A DNA stretch of 35,976 nucleotides from positions 1 through 35,976 of the forward strand of contig NZ_FOBD01000033.1 in assembly GCF_900109515.1 (NCBI RefSeq). The letters run 5' to 3'. This stretch comes from Paenibacillus sp. OK003. GTDB taxonomy: Bacteria > Bacillota > Bacilli > Paenibacillales > Paenibacillaceae. Both the position numbers and the translations under genes were made by a program. This document shows positions 7,358 to 15,425 of this stretch, in pieces; within the stretch, counting starts at the first letter, position 1; each line of letters starts with the position of its first letter. A model generated the notes under the pieces. The model had not been told where the DNA came from and did not search any database. It saw nothing but the letters and a program-made list of their open reading frames with translations.

Positions 7358-8305
7358 ATGTATAACAATGCGGTAATAAACCTGGGAGCGAAATGTAACG
7401 CAGCCTGCGCTCATTGCTGCTTTTCTTGTTCTCCAGCATCGACTCAGTCTATGGATCCAAATTACATAAGACAACTTGCCCATGAATTGGCTGAAAATAA
7501 TAAAGTAAACTTGATTTCATTTACAGGTGGAGAAATTTTTTTAAACTATCCATTTTTACAAGAATTATTAGAAATAATAAAACCTCATCAGAAGAGAATC
7601 ACCCTTATTAGTAACGGCTTTTGGGGCATCAGTAGAAAAAAAACAGAACAGTATTTTAACGACATGGAGTATTACAATGTGACCAATCTAACAATAAGTT
7701 ATGATGAATTTCATGAACCATACGTTAAAGCAGACGCCATTAAAAATATACTGGAATGTAGCAGAAACTTCTCTAATACGAGCGTAGCGCTAAATATGGC
7801 TGTAACAAAAAGTAAAATGTCTAATCGTATATTAGAATATATGGGAGAATCTTTGCTTGGGATCAGAGTAACAAAGTTTCCACTCATGCCAGTTGGAGAA
7901 GCAAAGAATGAAGACCCGGACAGCTTTCAACATATTTATAAACTCAGTAACGAAAGGAGTTTGCAATGTCCTGGATTTGAAGTGGTGTATCATTTTGATG
8001 GTCAAATATATCCTTGTTGCTCGCCAGCGGTATTTAGTACCAAATTGCATTTGAGAGAAAGTATGGATCAAACATTTGATAGAACCATCGAAAAATTAAA
8101 CGCCAATCTTCTATTTTACATTATGAGAAAGGAAGGGTTTAAATGGTTTATTGATGTAGTTCAGAACAACCCTGAATTTAATCACATTAAAATTCCGGAA
8201 CAATTCTCATCCATATGTAACATTTGCAATATTTTATTTAAAACGGAAGAGAATATTGATTTGTTAACAACATATATGATGAATTATTACGAGAATATGG
8301 TATGA
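7358..8305 (+). CDS. yydG: Radical SAM peptide epimerase (YydG/EpeE-like)
   Basis: The N-terminus has the radical SAM cluster motif CxxxCxxC (CNAACAHC, about residues 12-19). Next come SFTGGE (the GGE SAM-binding motif) and LISNGF. C-terminal cysteines (CPGF, PCCSP, CNICN) fit the auxiliary [4Fe-4S] cluster of the epipeptide epimerase, which also supplies the Cys hydrogen donor. The enzyme abstracts a C-alpha hydrogen from L-Val/L-Ile residues of the precursor and re-protonates from the other face. At 315 aa it is close to B. subtilis YydG. ATG 7358 is chosen because AGAAAGGA lies 7 nt upstream; the frame is open 22 codons further. Its stop overlaps yydH by 4 nt (ATGA). Confidence 0.9.
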   Translation: MYNNAVINLGAKCNAACAHCCFSCSPASTQSMDPNYIRQLAHELAENNKVNLISFTGGEIFLNYPFLQELLEIIKPHQKRITLISNGFWGISRKKTEQYFNDMEYYNVTNLTISYDEFHEPYVKADAIKNILECSRNFSNTSVALNMAVTKSKMSNRILEYMGESLLGIRVTKFPLMPVGEAKNEDPDSFQHIYKLSNERSLQCPGFEVVYHFDGQIYPCCSPAVFSTKLHLRESMDQTFDRTIEKLNANLLFYIMRKEGFKWFIDVVQNNPEFNHIKIPEQFSSICNICNILFKTEENIDLLTTYMMNYYENMV

Positions 8306-9048
8306 AGCAGTGCTTTACGTTTGAAAACGAAGAATATGAAATTTTTGTAGAAAAAGAAGTGTTTGTTAAAGATAAGTGCAAAAAAGAATTTTATAAGACA
8401 AGTATTCTCCATTTGAATGAAACTTTAAAGGAGCAGCTAACCGAATATAAGAGTAAAATTAATTCTGTGAATTTCACCATTTACATCACACTTTTATTAG
8501 TACTTCTTGTGTCTAATCTTTATTTTATTCATTTTTTCGGTTATAAATTCCCTTGGTTTGAACATAACTTGAAAAACTATTTCATTTTTGCTTCTTACAT
8601 GATTTTTAATGTCTTTATTCATGAGCTAGGCCACATAAAATCCATGAATTTTTTTGGACGAAAGCATAATAAAGTGGGATTCAAAATGAACTTTTATGTT
8701 TTTCCTTCTTTTTATGTTCAACTAAACGATATTTATATGTTACCAAAAAAAGAAAAGCTCATTGTTCATTCAGCAGGTATTCACATAAATTTATTCATTA
8801 TTTTAACGATCCAGATCATCAATACATTATTCTTGAAAATGGATATGTTGTCGGTATCATACATTTTCTTCTTTTTAGCATTAATATGGAATGTAATCCC
8901 CGTGTTGAACTCTGATGGATATAAAATTTTACTTACACTTCTGAATAAAGATGAATTTGAAGACTCCAAGAAAAATCATTTGATTATTAAAATAATTCAG
9001 ATTATTGGAGTATTACTAGCAATACGTTCAGTATTATTGTGGTTTTAG
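8302..9048 (+). CDS. yydH: Membrane metalloprotease (YydH/EpeP-like)
   Basis: A multi-pass membrane protein with hydrophobic helices at about residues 54-75, 92-110, 155-175, 185-205 and 228-245. FIHELGHIKSM carries the zinc motif HExxH (about residues 112-116), and VLNSDGYK near residue 203 resembles the second metal-ligand motif (N.DG) of the M50/site-2-protease family. In the B. subtilis operon this protein is thought to cut the leader off the modified precursor at or within the membrane. The N-terminal ~50 residues are soluble and charged. It overlaps yydG by 4 nt, implying coupled translation, and is AT-rich like the rest of the island. Confidence 0.85.
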   Translation: MKQCFTFENEEYEIFVEKEVFVKDKCKKEFYKTSILHLNETLKEQLTEYKSKINSVNFTIYITLLLVLLVSNLYFIHFFGYKFPWFEHNLKNYFIFASYMIFNVFIHELGHIKSMNFFGRKHNKVGFKMNFYVFPSFYVQLNDIYMLPKKEKLIVHSAGIHINLFIILTIQIINTLFLKMDMLSVSYIFFFLALIWNVIPVLNSDGYKILLTLLNKDEFEDSKKNHLIIKIIQIIGVLLAIRSVLLWF

Positions 9049-9067
9049 AAGAGGAGGAATTCATGCC

Positions 9068-9703
9068 ATGGTTTTAGATATAAGTGGCTATACGTTAAGA
9101 ATCAAAAATAATCTCTTGCTTGATCACGCACATTTACATTTTCAACCAGGGAGTGTCAACCATATTGTAGGGAAGAACGGGGTAGGTAAATCCAGATTGG
9201 CGAAAGACTTTATTCTAAATAAGAGCGGTTTTTTCCCGAAACAACTATCCTCAAATCTAACCGTAATCTCAAGTTATTCCAATATACCTGAAGATATTTC
9301 CGCAAAACTGCTTTTTAAAATATTAATTAAAAGATATGATCGGATGATGCTGGATCAGCTTAGTGATTTATTGAATATCGCAAATATACCATCCAACATT
9401 CTCATTAAAAATTTAAGCGATGGACAAAAACAGAAGCTTAAGCTGGTATCATTTCTTTTAGAAAATAAGGGAATTATCATACTCGACGAAATCACTAATT
9501 CACTGGATAAAACAACAGTAAATGAGATTCACCAATTTCTTAATATCTATGGCAAGCAGCATTCTAACAAAATCATATTAAACATCACTCACAATTTATC
9601 AGATCTCAAAAACATCGAGGGGAGGTACTTCCTCTTTCAAGACAAAAAGCTAGTGCAATACGAGGACAAAGATCAACTAATAAAAATATATATTGAGGAC
9701 TAG
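9068..9703 (+). CDS. yydI: ABC transporter ATP-binding protein (YydI/EpeA-like)
   Basis: A short (211 aa) ABC ATPase. Walker A is GKNGVGKS, the signature motif is in the form LSDGQKQKLKL, Walker B is GIIILDEITNSLD, and the switch His is in NITHN. With the following permease it forms an exporter. In B. subtilis YydIJ removes the epipeptide and gives self-protection, so export and immunity are the expected role. GAGGAGG lies about 10 nt before ATG. It is separated from yydH by 19 nt and its stop is 6 nt before the chosen yydJ start. Confidence 0.9.
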   Translation: MVLDISGYTLRIKNNLLLDHAHLHFQPGSVNHIVGKNGVGKSRLAKDFILNKSGFFPKQLSSNLTVISSYSNIPEDISAKLLFKILIKRYDRMMLDQLSDLLNIANIPSNILIKNLSDGQKQKLKLVSFLLENKGIIILDEITNSLDKTTVNEIHQFLNIYGKQHSNKIILNITHNLSDLKNIEGRYFLFQDKKLVQYEDKDQLIKIYIED

Positions 9704-9708
9704 TGACT

Positions 9709-10428
9709 ATGATTGAATTTGCAAAAAGCCTATTTAATAAAGTATTTATGTTTCTGGCACTTATTTTTATATTGTCGTTCTTAATCGGTTGGTTCCTTCC
9801 TATCGGTATTGATAAAGTTACATCCCTAAGCTATCGAGAATATCTCTTCAGTACGTATACTGTGTTTACTCAATTTGGATTTTTAATGTTCTCGTTTATC
9901 ATTGCATTCTTCGTTAATAAAGAATACTCTAACAAAACCATTCTGTTTTATAGGCTGTTATCCTATGAGAGTCTTAAATTTTTCTTGAATAAAGTTGCCG
10001 TACTTTTTATGGAATCGCTTATTTTAATCACAATATTACTTTCATTTGTATCTATTGTGTACAAAGATTTTAGCCTGTTTTTTCTTATGGTGTTTTTGTT
10101 GACGTCTGTAGTCACACAATACATCCTCATTATTGGAACAATCAGTTTGCTTTCATCTAACATCTTGATGAGTATTGGTTTAAGCATCTTATACTGGATA
10201 TTAGGTGTCGTTTTAGTAGCCAGTTCAGATAAATTTACTTATGTTGCTGTTTTCGACGCTTCGAATCTCCTTTATTCCCATATTGACCAAGTGTTTGTAC
10301 AAGGGAGCAATTTCATTTCTCTAAGCAATGTATTAACGGTTATTGTCTATAATCTTATTTTATTTTTAGTGAGTGTTCTGATAAGTAAACTGATGAACAA
10401 ACGTTGGTTAAAGCTCGGAATTGACTAA
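9709..10428 (+). CDS. yydJ: ABC transporter permease (YydJ/EpeB-like)
   Basis: A 239-aa hydrophobic protein with six predicted helices (about residues 14-30, 48-66, 90-112, 118-140, 147-167 and 210-230 in this numbering). No enzymatic motif is visible. This is the expected membrane half of the YydIJ exporter. GTG at 9703 would give two more residues. ATG 9709 is preferred because GAGG is then 10 nt rather than 4 nt away. It is the last gene of the operon and is followed at once by a terminator. Confidence 0.85.
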   Translation: MIEFAKSLFNKVFMFLALIFILSFLIGWFLPIGIDKVTSLSYREYLFSTYTVFTQFGFLMFSFIIAFFVNKEYSNKTILFYRLLSYESLKFFLNKVAVLFMESLILITILLSFVSIVYKDFSLFFLMVFLLTSVVTQYILIIGTISLLSSNILMSIGLSILYWILGVVLVASSDKFTYVAVFDASNLLYSHIDQVFVQGSNFISLSNVLTVIVYNLILFLVSVLISKLMNKRWLKLGID

Positions 10429-10482
10429 AAAGTTGATGTACAAGCAGCTGGAATTGGGGGCAATCTGCTATCAACTCTTTTT
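10427..10482 (+). terminator. Rho-independent terminator of the epipeptide operon
   Basis: AGTTGAT (10431-10437) pairs with ATCAACT (10470-10476), AGCAG pairs with CTGCT inside, and CTTTTT follows. It starts at the yydJ stop codon. The bases 10483-10570 hold no recognisable feature and mark the right edge of the inserted DNA. Confidence 0.8.
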
Positions 10483-10565
10483 ACACCATGATATGGATTG
10501 TCCCATCAAAGCATAAAGGTTGCGTATTTCTGAATCCGAAGAGTTTTTTGCTGTAATTCCTCCCC

Positions 10566-10811
10566 CTAAACTGATTTGGCCGTCAGCGTGTAGGATGATC
10601 CCTTCACCACATGAGAGGCAAAAGAAGCTCCAATGTGGCAACCCTCGCCATCCATTGCGAGCTCCCCTTCCCCTCCGTATGCCAGCAGCAGTACATTATA
10701 AGTTATATCCTTTTCGTGTAAAACGCTGCCTGTCTGCAAAGTACCGCTATACCCGTCAAGCATCTTGATCGTCGTATCACTCCAACCACTTGTCTGTTCT
10801 TGCAGCGGCAT
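10566..10811 (-). pseudogene. 5' fragment of the AraC-type regulator, right repeat copy
   Basis: The same start (MPLQEQTSGWSDT...) as the regulator at 6657, with ribosome site CAGGAG, but it runs only to SSYTLTA and then into KSV and a stop where the repeat ends. It is directly downstream of intact fhuF, as the regulator would have been before the island arrived. Confidence 0.85.
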
Positions 10812-10897
10812 TTCTCTCATCTCCTGACAATAGCAATGGTAAAATTGTTGCTGTTGTCATTTTAATTGAGATTCATTCTCATTGTCAATTTTCGGAC
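10571..10897. repeat. 327-bp direct repeat, right copy, flanking the epipeptide island
   Basis: Partner of 6417-6743 (9 differences in 327 bp by my count). It includes the end of the intact fhuF-like gene, the leader with the Fur-like box, and the start of the regulator. Confidence 0.9.
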
Positions 10898-11633
10898 ATT
10901 TGAGGCAATATTCCCCTGACATCTGGTAATAGAAACAGCAGGTGATCCGCTCACTTTTGGCAACATGCACATTGTCCTTACAATCGGTGAAGTGAGTTAA
11001 CGGATTCTTCCTCTCACCAAACACTTGTCCGGATGCTACCTGCGTCAGATAAGAGAAGTCCTCTCGAATGATCTTACGTTCCTGCTCCGTCTCACCTTCA
11101 TCAGGAGCGAATAGTCGGCCAATTCTCACCATAATATTCTCCCAGAGAATACTCATCGAAAGAGGTGCAATCGCAGCAAGTGTCTTTAACAGCGGTGTCA
11201 GCTGTACCGCAAACATCTCCTCGAGCACCTTTTCCCGCCATGCTCCCCTGTCTCCCGTTAGTCCTTCAGCCTGAAGCCCATTCACCGCTAGAAAAGGGAA
11301 CCGTGTACCACCGTCATGATCTGAGAGCGCCGGATGATAGAGATAACTGTTTTCCAACTGAAACGTCACATGCTGATGATGAAACGTCATCGCGGTCACG
11401 AGCGGAGTCGTCCATAGATAGCCAAGCCGCTTGGCTAACATGGAAGCGGCAACCTTCATATCAGGCGCATCGATATACTCCTGAAACCAGCTGATATACT
11501 CCCGGCACGCCTCTTCGTCATGCAGTTCACTTAGAGCAATGGTACGGACACTATGTTCTGGCGGCTCACCAAGCAAAATCGAATGATCCTCTACCGTCTC
11601 TTTCCATAAGTCTGTCGAGAGATATGGGTTCAT
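10857..11633 (-). CDS. FhuF-like ferric-siderophore reductase
   Basis: A 258-aa soluble protein with a C-terminal cysteine cluster CC-x9-C-x2-C (TCCFYYQMSGEYCLKC), like the [2Fe-2S] site of FhuF reductases, which release iron from ferric siderophores in the cytoplasm by reduction. Before it, a substrate-domain pattern is visible (PLSMSILWENIMVRIGRLF; Cys-free). It starts 1 nt after the stop of the siderophore-binding lipoprotein, so the two are translationally coupled under the Fur box at 12702. The regulator followed it originally. Now only the 327-bp repeat remains downstream. The gene itself is intact. Confidence 0.8.
   Translation of the reverse strand: MNPYLSTDLWKETVEDHSILLGEPPEHSVRTIALSELHDEEACREYISWFQEYIDAPDMKVAASMLAKRLGYLWTTPLVTAMTFHHQHVTFQLENSYLYHPALSDHDGGTRFPFLAVNGLQAEGLTGDRGAWREKVLEEMFAVQLTPLLKTLAAIAPLSMSILWENIMVRIGRLFAPDEGETEQERKIIREDFSYLTQVASGQVFGERKNPLTHFTDCKDNVHVAKSERITCCFYYQMSGEYCLKCPKIDNENESQLK
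10867..10881. promoter_or_regulatory. Fur-box-like palindrome, right repeat copy
   Basis: TGAGATTCATTCTCA matches 12 of 14 defined positions of the 7-1-7 Fur consensus TGATAATNATTATCA. It lies within the last codons of fhuF. Confidence 0.45.
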
Positions 11634-11634
11634 A

Positions 11635-12675
11635 TTAGTTCGATCCGAGCAGGGCTTCCGATGCCTGATCTACAATCAGATTAATCGCAAGCGGTCCGTA
11701 ATATGCAATCCACAGTGTTGAGTTTACGTCATATGTGCGGTTATTTTTCACAGCATCAAGGGACTTCCACACGGGATTACTCACCATAGCTTCTGCCTCT
11801 GCCGCAAACAGCTCATCCGACAGAACAAAATAACGATCTGCCCCAATGTCAGGAACCTTCTCCATTGAGATTTCAACGGAGGTATCATCCTTGATTCCCT
11901 CAACGAGTGCAGGCATTTTTAAACCCAAATCCTGATAAAGAATGCCGCCTGTGCGATGCTCGATACCATGAACACGAATGCCTTCTTTTCTCGGACGAAT
12001 AAGGGCGACCGTTTCTTCCCCCATCTTCTCCGACAGTTTCGCCTTCAGTCCGGCGACTTTGTCCTCATACGCTTTACGCACCTTCTCTGCTTCGTCCTGC
12101 TTGTCAGTAATCTTAGCGACCGTGGCTAATGTATCATGCCAATCTTCGTAGAAGTCGAGTACAAGGGTAGGTGCAATTTTGCTTACATTCTCATACTGTT
12201 TCTCTTGAAAGTCGGTCATGATAATCAGGTCTGGATCTAGTTCTACAATCGCTTCCAAATTAGGCTCGTCCCGTGTACCCAGAACCTGTACATCACTCGG
12301 CTGATCTCCTAAGTATTCAGGAAAATCGGTGTTGCCTCCAGCGATGACACTGCCAGCCGGCTTCTCGCCAACAGCTAACATTTGATCGAGAAACTTAACA
12401 TCAAGCACTGCAATTTTCTGTGGTTTTTCGCTTAGCGTCAGCTCACCCTTCATATGCGTGATCGTTACGGGAAAAGCTCCGTCTGTCTGTGTTTCTGCAT
12501 TCGCAGGTGTCTCCGCTGGCGTTGCCGCAGGCTGATTACCGCTATCTGTACCTGTTACGGCACCGCAAGCCGTCAGGACAAGAATAAGGGCCAACATCAA
12601 GCCCATGAATAATCGTGATTTGTGAGCAGTGTATGCCTTGCTTCCGGCAGCCTGCCCCTTTGTTACTTGATTCAT
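11635..12675 (-). CDS. Ferric-siderophore ABC transporter substrate-binding lipoprotein
   Basis: A signal peptide with lipobox LVLTACG, then a Thr/Ala/Pro-rich linker (about residues 45-65), then a FecB/FepB/TroA-like domain: QKIAVLDVKFLDQMLAVGE, DLDPDLIIMTD-like pattern (ELDPDLIIMTD), and ALIRPRKEGIRVHG. It binds an iron-siderophore outside the membrane and passes it to a permease not found in this window. The domain resembles the C-terminal half of the nearby AraC-type regulator (IAVLDV..., ...ALIRP...VHG.EHRTG), so the regulator probably arose by fusion of an HTH to such a protein. Ribosome site GGGGG before ATG 12675; the Fur box and promoter are just upstream. Confidence 0.88.
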   Translation of the reverse strand: MNQVTKGQAAGSKAYTAHKSRLFMGLMLALILVLTACGAVTGTDSGNQPAATPAETPANAETQTDGAFPVTITHMKGELTLSEKPQKIAVLDVKFLDQMLAVGEKPAGSVIAGGNTDFPEYLGDQPSDVQVLGTRDEPNLEAIVELDPDLIIMTDFQEKQYENVSKIAPTLVLDFYEDWHDTLATVAKITDKQDEAEKVRKAYEDKVAGLKAKLSEKMGEETVALIRPRKEGIRVHGIEHRTGGILYQDLGLKMPALVEGIKDDTSVEISMEKVPDIGADRYFVLSDELFAAEAEAMVSNPVWKSLDAVKNNRTYDVNSTLWIAYYGPLAINLIVDQASEALLGSN

Positions 12676-12701
12676 GATGAATCCCCCTTATGTATAATAC
12701 T

Positions 12702-12720
12702 GATAATGATTTTCATTATC
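12702..12720. promoter_or_regulatory. Fur box
   Basis: GATAATGATTTTCATTATC differs from the classical 19-bp Fur box GATAATGATAATCATTATC at two positions and is palindromic. It lies 27 bp upstream of the binding-lipoprotein start, overlapping the likely promoter (TATTAT/TATACAT on the minus strand). Iron repression of the lipoprotein/fhuF operon follows from this. Confidence 0.88.
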
Positions 12721-12811
12721 GAAACATAAAGAGAGTATATACGATCTCCGCATCGCGTTACCATGTACTTTTGCGACATTTGAGCCGGACTAATGCGACA
12801 TCACCAGCCGC

Positions 12812-13089
12812 TTATCCGCCCTTTAATTTCTCAGCGATATACGCTTGCAGTCGGTAAATGTCTGAAAGAGGCTCTTCTTCCTCCGGCGTATTTCCATACT
12901 CCCCTAGCCAGCGCGGTGTGCGGATATGCCACTCGTTAGACAAGTATTGCTGTTCATCCCGATACGCTATAATATGCTCCAAGAAATACTCCAAAGAGCC
13001 GAAGGTTGTTTATGTCTATCGTTGATAATGGATTGTGTTTTTTCAATGATTGCCTGTAACATGTGTTGAATATGATCTTCAGGATTCAT
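12812..13089 (-). pseudogene. Small hypothetical gene split by a frameshift
   Basis: Two overlapping frames make sense together: MNPEDHIQHMLQAIIEKTQS...RHKQPSALW, and then (shifted by one base near 13000) EYFLEHIIAYRDEQQYLSNE...IRTPRWLGEYGN...LQAYIAEKLKGG. One missing G in TGG(G)AG would restore about 92 residues. It is soluble, of unknown family. Either a mutation or a sequencing error explains this. Confidence 0.45.
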
Positions 13090-13117
13090 AGCGTTCTCTC
13101 GCTTGTCCACCAAAATT

Positions 13118-13174
13118 ATAAAATCAAAAAGAGGAAGGCCCTTCTCTATTCCATAGAGAATCAGACAACCTTCC
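13118..13174 (-). terminator. Terminator of the 14.5-13.2 kb minus-strand genes
   Basis: GGAAGG (13133) pairs with CCTTCC (13169), with the inner stem TTCTCTAT/ATAGAGAA. On the minus strand it is followed by CTCTTTTTGATTTT. Confidence 0.75.
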
Positions 13175-13232
13175 AATCATTTGAAACATAACATGTATTA
13201 ACACATCTGATATAGAACTCATCATTTCGAAG

Positions 13233-13538
13233 CTACTCTGGATATTCCCTTGATGCCCCGATCAATTTATCTTCTTCATCAAAAACGTTCAGCACTCTCT
13301 CAATGTCATCCACTTCATAGCTTCTAACAACAATTAGTTGCTGCATATGAAGACCTGGTGGGTCAATGTCCGGTCTAGACAAGTTATTTAGCAAACGTTC
13401 TGGTGTATATAAGATGCTCCATCGTCTGGAACCATCTGTAAAAACCATTGTGATCTCTATCCAGTTCCATTCTTCCGGATGATCCGACCTAACCTCATCA
13501 TCAAAACGCCAGCTTACTAGCTTTGGTCTTAAATTCAT
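13233..13538 (-). CDS. Hypothetical 101-aa protein
   Basis: A soluble beta-rich protein with many aromatic residues (LVSWRFDDEVRSDHPEEWNWIEI, RRWSILYTPERLLNNL) and a conserved-looking end (DVDDIERVLNVFDEEDKLIGAS-type). I do not recognise it. It starts 5 nt after the stop of the kinase gene at 13544, so the two probably form one transcript ending at the terminator 13118-13174. A small beta-rich protein of this type could be an immunity or binding protein, but nothing proves it. Confidence 0.6.
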   Translation of the reverse strand: MNLRPKLVSWRFDDEVRSDHPEEWNWIEITMVFTDGSRRWSILYTPERLLNNLSRPDIDPPGLHMQQLIVVRSYEVDDIERVLNVFDEEDKLIGASREYPE

Positions 13539-13543
13539 TTCTA

Positions 13544-14140
13544 TTACGATGTTTTCACCTCTCTTCTACTTAATTTCTTAAATGCCGAGTATTCCTGACT
13601 AGAATTTATATAACTAAATATCTTTTCCGCACATGCAGCTGAGCTAAGCTCTTCCGTGTTCACTTCCAGATCATATTCATCATAGGAGTAGATGTAGTCG
13701 AACTGGGAATGGGCAAGTCCAATCTCGCGATCTCCCCTGCTCTGTTCTCTTCTGGTGAGTTCTTCTTTCGAGCACTGCACGCCTACAAACAATATCGTAT
13801 AATCCAAAAGCAAATCATAAAAACCGTTAAACCACTTGTCATTGCTGATGACCGTATCCACGATGACATTCAAACCCATTTCCGAAAACAGTTTAATGGT
13901 TGCACAGTACATCGAATTGATAGGGTCGAACAGGATATCTGTCATCACATGGTGCTCTACTTCTCTAGTTGGTTTCATATCTGGGTATGTAGTATCGATG
14001 AATTGATCATAATTATGGAGAAATTGATCTACAGATAGATGAAGAAACGGAATGTCTCCCTGATTCTTCATTTCCATCGCGATGCTTGTTTTCCCCGAAC
14101 TTGATGTTCCGTTCAAAAATATAATGAGTCCTTTTTCCAT
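13544..14140 (-). CDS. Chloramphenicol-phosphotransferase-like P-loop kinase
   Basis: The P-loop is LNGTSSSGKTS (about residues 9-19). The family pattern continues with LSVDQF, then DTVISND, and FVGVQCSKEELTRREQSRGDREIGLA, which is the lid/arginine region of chloramphenicol 3-O-phosphotransferases (CPT family). Members phosphorylate chloramphenicol or unknown small alcohols, so the true substrate is open; drug resistance is not demonstrated. ATG 14140 is chosen because AAGGGTG lies 8 nt upstream; a GTG three codons earlier touches the ribosome site. It lies between two small unknown genes on the same strand. Confidence 0.75.
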   Translation of the reverse strand: MEKGLIIFLNGTSSSGKTSIAMEMKNQGDIPFLHLSVDQFLHNYDQFIDTTYPDMKPTREVEHHVMTDILFDPINSMYCATIKLFSEMGLNVIVDTVISNDKWFNGFYDLLLDYTILFVGVQCSKEELTRREQSRGDREIGLAHSQFDYIYSYDEYDLEVNTEELSSAACAEKIFSYINSSQEYSAFKKLSRREVKTS

Positions 14141-14189
14141 ATCTATCACCCTTATCTATAAAACTAAAAAACGCTTCGGCTCGGCCGAA

Positions 14190-14540
14190 CTACCACTCTC
14201 TCCATTCTTCCGTAATATCTTCATCCTCCTGGATCTCCAACCCTGCAAGCCTGGCCGCCTTGTCGATAAAATCAGCCAATTCTTCACGTTCCATCGTCTC
14301 AATAAAATAATCTTGGGCCTCATTCATTTTGTTAAACCTAACCACAATTTCTTCTACAGCCTTCATCATGCGCTCGGAATTTTTCGTTCCTTGTAGTGCT
14401 ATTAACTGGTGCAAAAAAGTATCCAGGGCTTGATCCGACATGAGTAATCTCTCTTCTGTAAAAATCTCATCTCCGTATTTAACCATTCTCTCGTTCCCTA
14501 GTTTCGTTGGGTTTTCATGAAATATGTTTTTTAATGTCAT
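14190..14540 (-). CDS. Hypothetical acidic protein (possibly DUF5713-like)
   Basis: A 116-aa helical, acidic protein without membrane segments. It has several amphipathic helices (DQALDTFLHQLIALQGT, MMKAVEEIVVRFNKMNEAQDYFIETMERE) and ends in EDEDITEEWREW. The ending and helix pattern remind me of the DUF5713 family, but I am not sure. ATG 14540 is chosen because AAGGA lies 10 nt upstream; the TTG three codons earlier is adjacent to it. It precedes the CPT-like gene by about 50 nt. Confidence 0.6.
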   Translation of the reverse strand: MTLKNIFHENPTKLGNERMVKYGDEIFTEERLLMSDQALDTFLHQLIALQGTKNSERMMKAVEEIVVRFNKMNEAQDYFIETMEREELADFIDKAARLAGLEIQEDEDITEEWREW

Positions 14541-14706
14541 TGATATCAATTCCTTCTATAGTTCCCTTGAGTTATTGAATTTCGAATTCAATAATTACAT
14601 TTTATAATATTTTTATAATTAATTTACAATAATTTTCAGTTATGTATATAGTAGAACTGCAGCAAAATCCTTGCAAGGAACTCAAATTCACGGAGTGGGT
14701 GAGATC

Positions 14707-15270
14707 ATGTCTCTTTTCAAAAATAAAATAATACTAACCTTTGTATTGTTATTCTTAGCTTTCTCCATAGGTACATTAGCATATATGATTGGTCAATCGA
14801 AACCGGAGAAGCCCATTCATAATGTCGTCAACCTTTCAGCTAACTCCCTAACATTTCATGAAATAGATAAGCTGGATGCGTTCGCTGAACTAATCGTCAT
14901 TGGTGATGGAACCATGCAGTCTTTTCACACCAATACGAACATCAAGATTGAAAAGATACTAAAGAAACCCGACGATTTCCCTTCAGATCAGAACGAATTA
15001 ACAATCATTGAACCCGTTAGCCTGGAAGGAGACGTCAAGTACACAGTTAATGACTATATAGAACTGCAGAAGGGTGATAGAAGTGTGCTCTTTTTGATGA
15101 AAAACTCCTTTGGTGATTATGGATTAATCAATGATAACTTGGGAAAATTCAGCTTGGAAGGGATAACTCAATATAGTGTACCTCAATCCTCCACTGCACA
15201 AGCGTTATCAGATTACAAGGCATTCCGTGGCTCGGTAATGGAAAAGTATAATATACAGCAAGTTCAATAG
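14707..15270 (+). CDS. Membrane-anchored extracytoplasmic protein, unknown function
   Basis: 188 aa. One N-terminal helix (about residues 7-27, ILTFVLLFLAFSIGTLAYMI) without a lipobox or clear cleavage site, so it is probably an anchor. The outer domain is beta-rich: a strand pattern such as FAELIVIGDGTMQSFHTNTNIKIEKILK and YIELQKGDRSVLFLMKNSFGDYGLIND. Similar secreted beta proteins are common in Bacillales, but I know of no assigned role. ATG 14707 has GGAGTGG about 10 nt upstream; the reading frame is open 12 codons further. It is alone on the plus strand. Confidence 0.65.
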   Translation: MSLFKNKIILTFVLLFLAFSIGTLAYMIGQSKPEKPIHNVVNLSANSLTFHEIDKLDAFAELIVIGDGTMQSFHTNTNIKIEKILKKPDDFPSDQNELTIIEPVSLEGDVKYTVNDYIELQKGDRSVLFLMKNSFGDYGLINDNLGKFSLEGITQYSVPQSSTAQALSDYKAFRGSVMEKYNIQQVQ

Positions 15271-15276
15271 CAGTCC

Positions 15277-15346
15277 ACCAGCTATCGAATGATTAATTTG
15301 AGTCGAAACAACTCCAAACAGTTACTCTTCCCCATCCATTTTTTTA
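15277..15346 (-). pseudogene. Fragment of a second copy of the 413-724 gene
   Basis: The plus-strand sequence matches 515-585 (ACCAGCTATNGAATGATTAA...), and the minus-strand translation reads KKMDGEE-stop-LFGVVSTQINHSIAG against KKTDGEEQVYKVVSIQINHSIAG. There is an internal stop and no start or end, so it is a relic. It shows that a relative of the toxin-partner gene once sat here. Confidence 0.65.
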
Positions 15347-15425
15347 TAATAAAAGTTAAAATTGTATATATAGAAATACTTTTCTTTTTCATTGGTTGGC
15401 AGTAAAGTTAATTCATAGTATGTTG

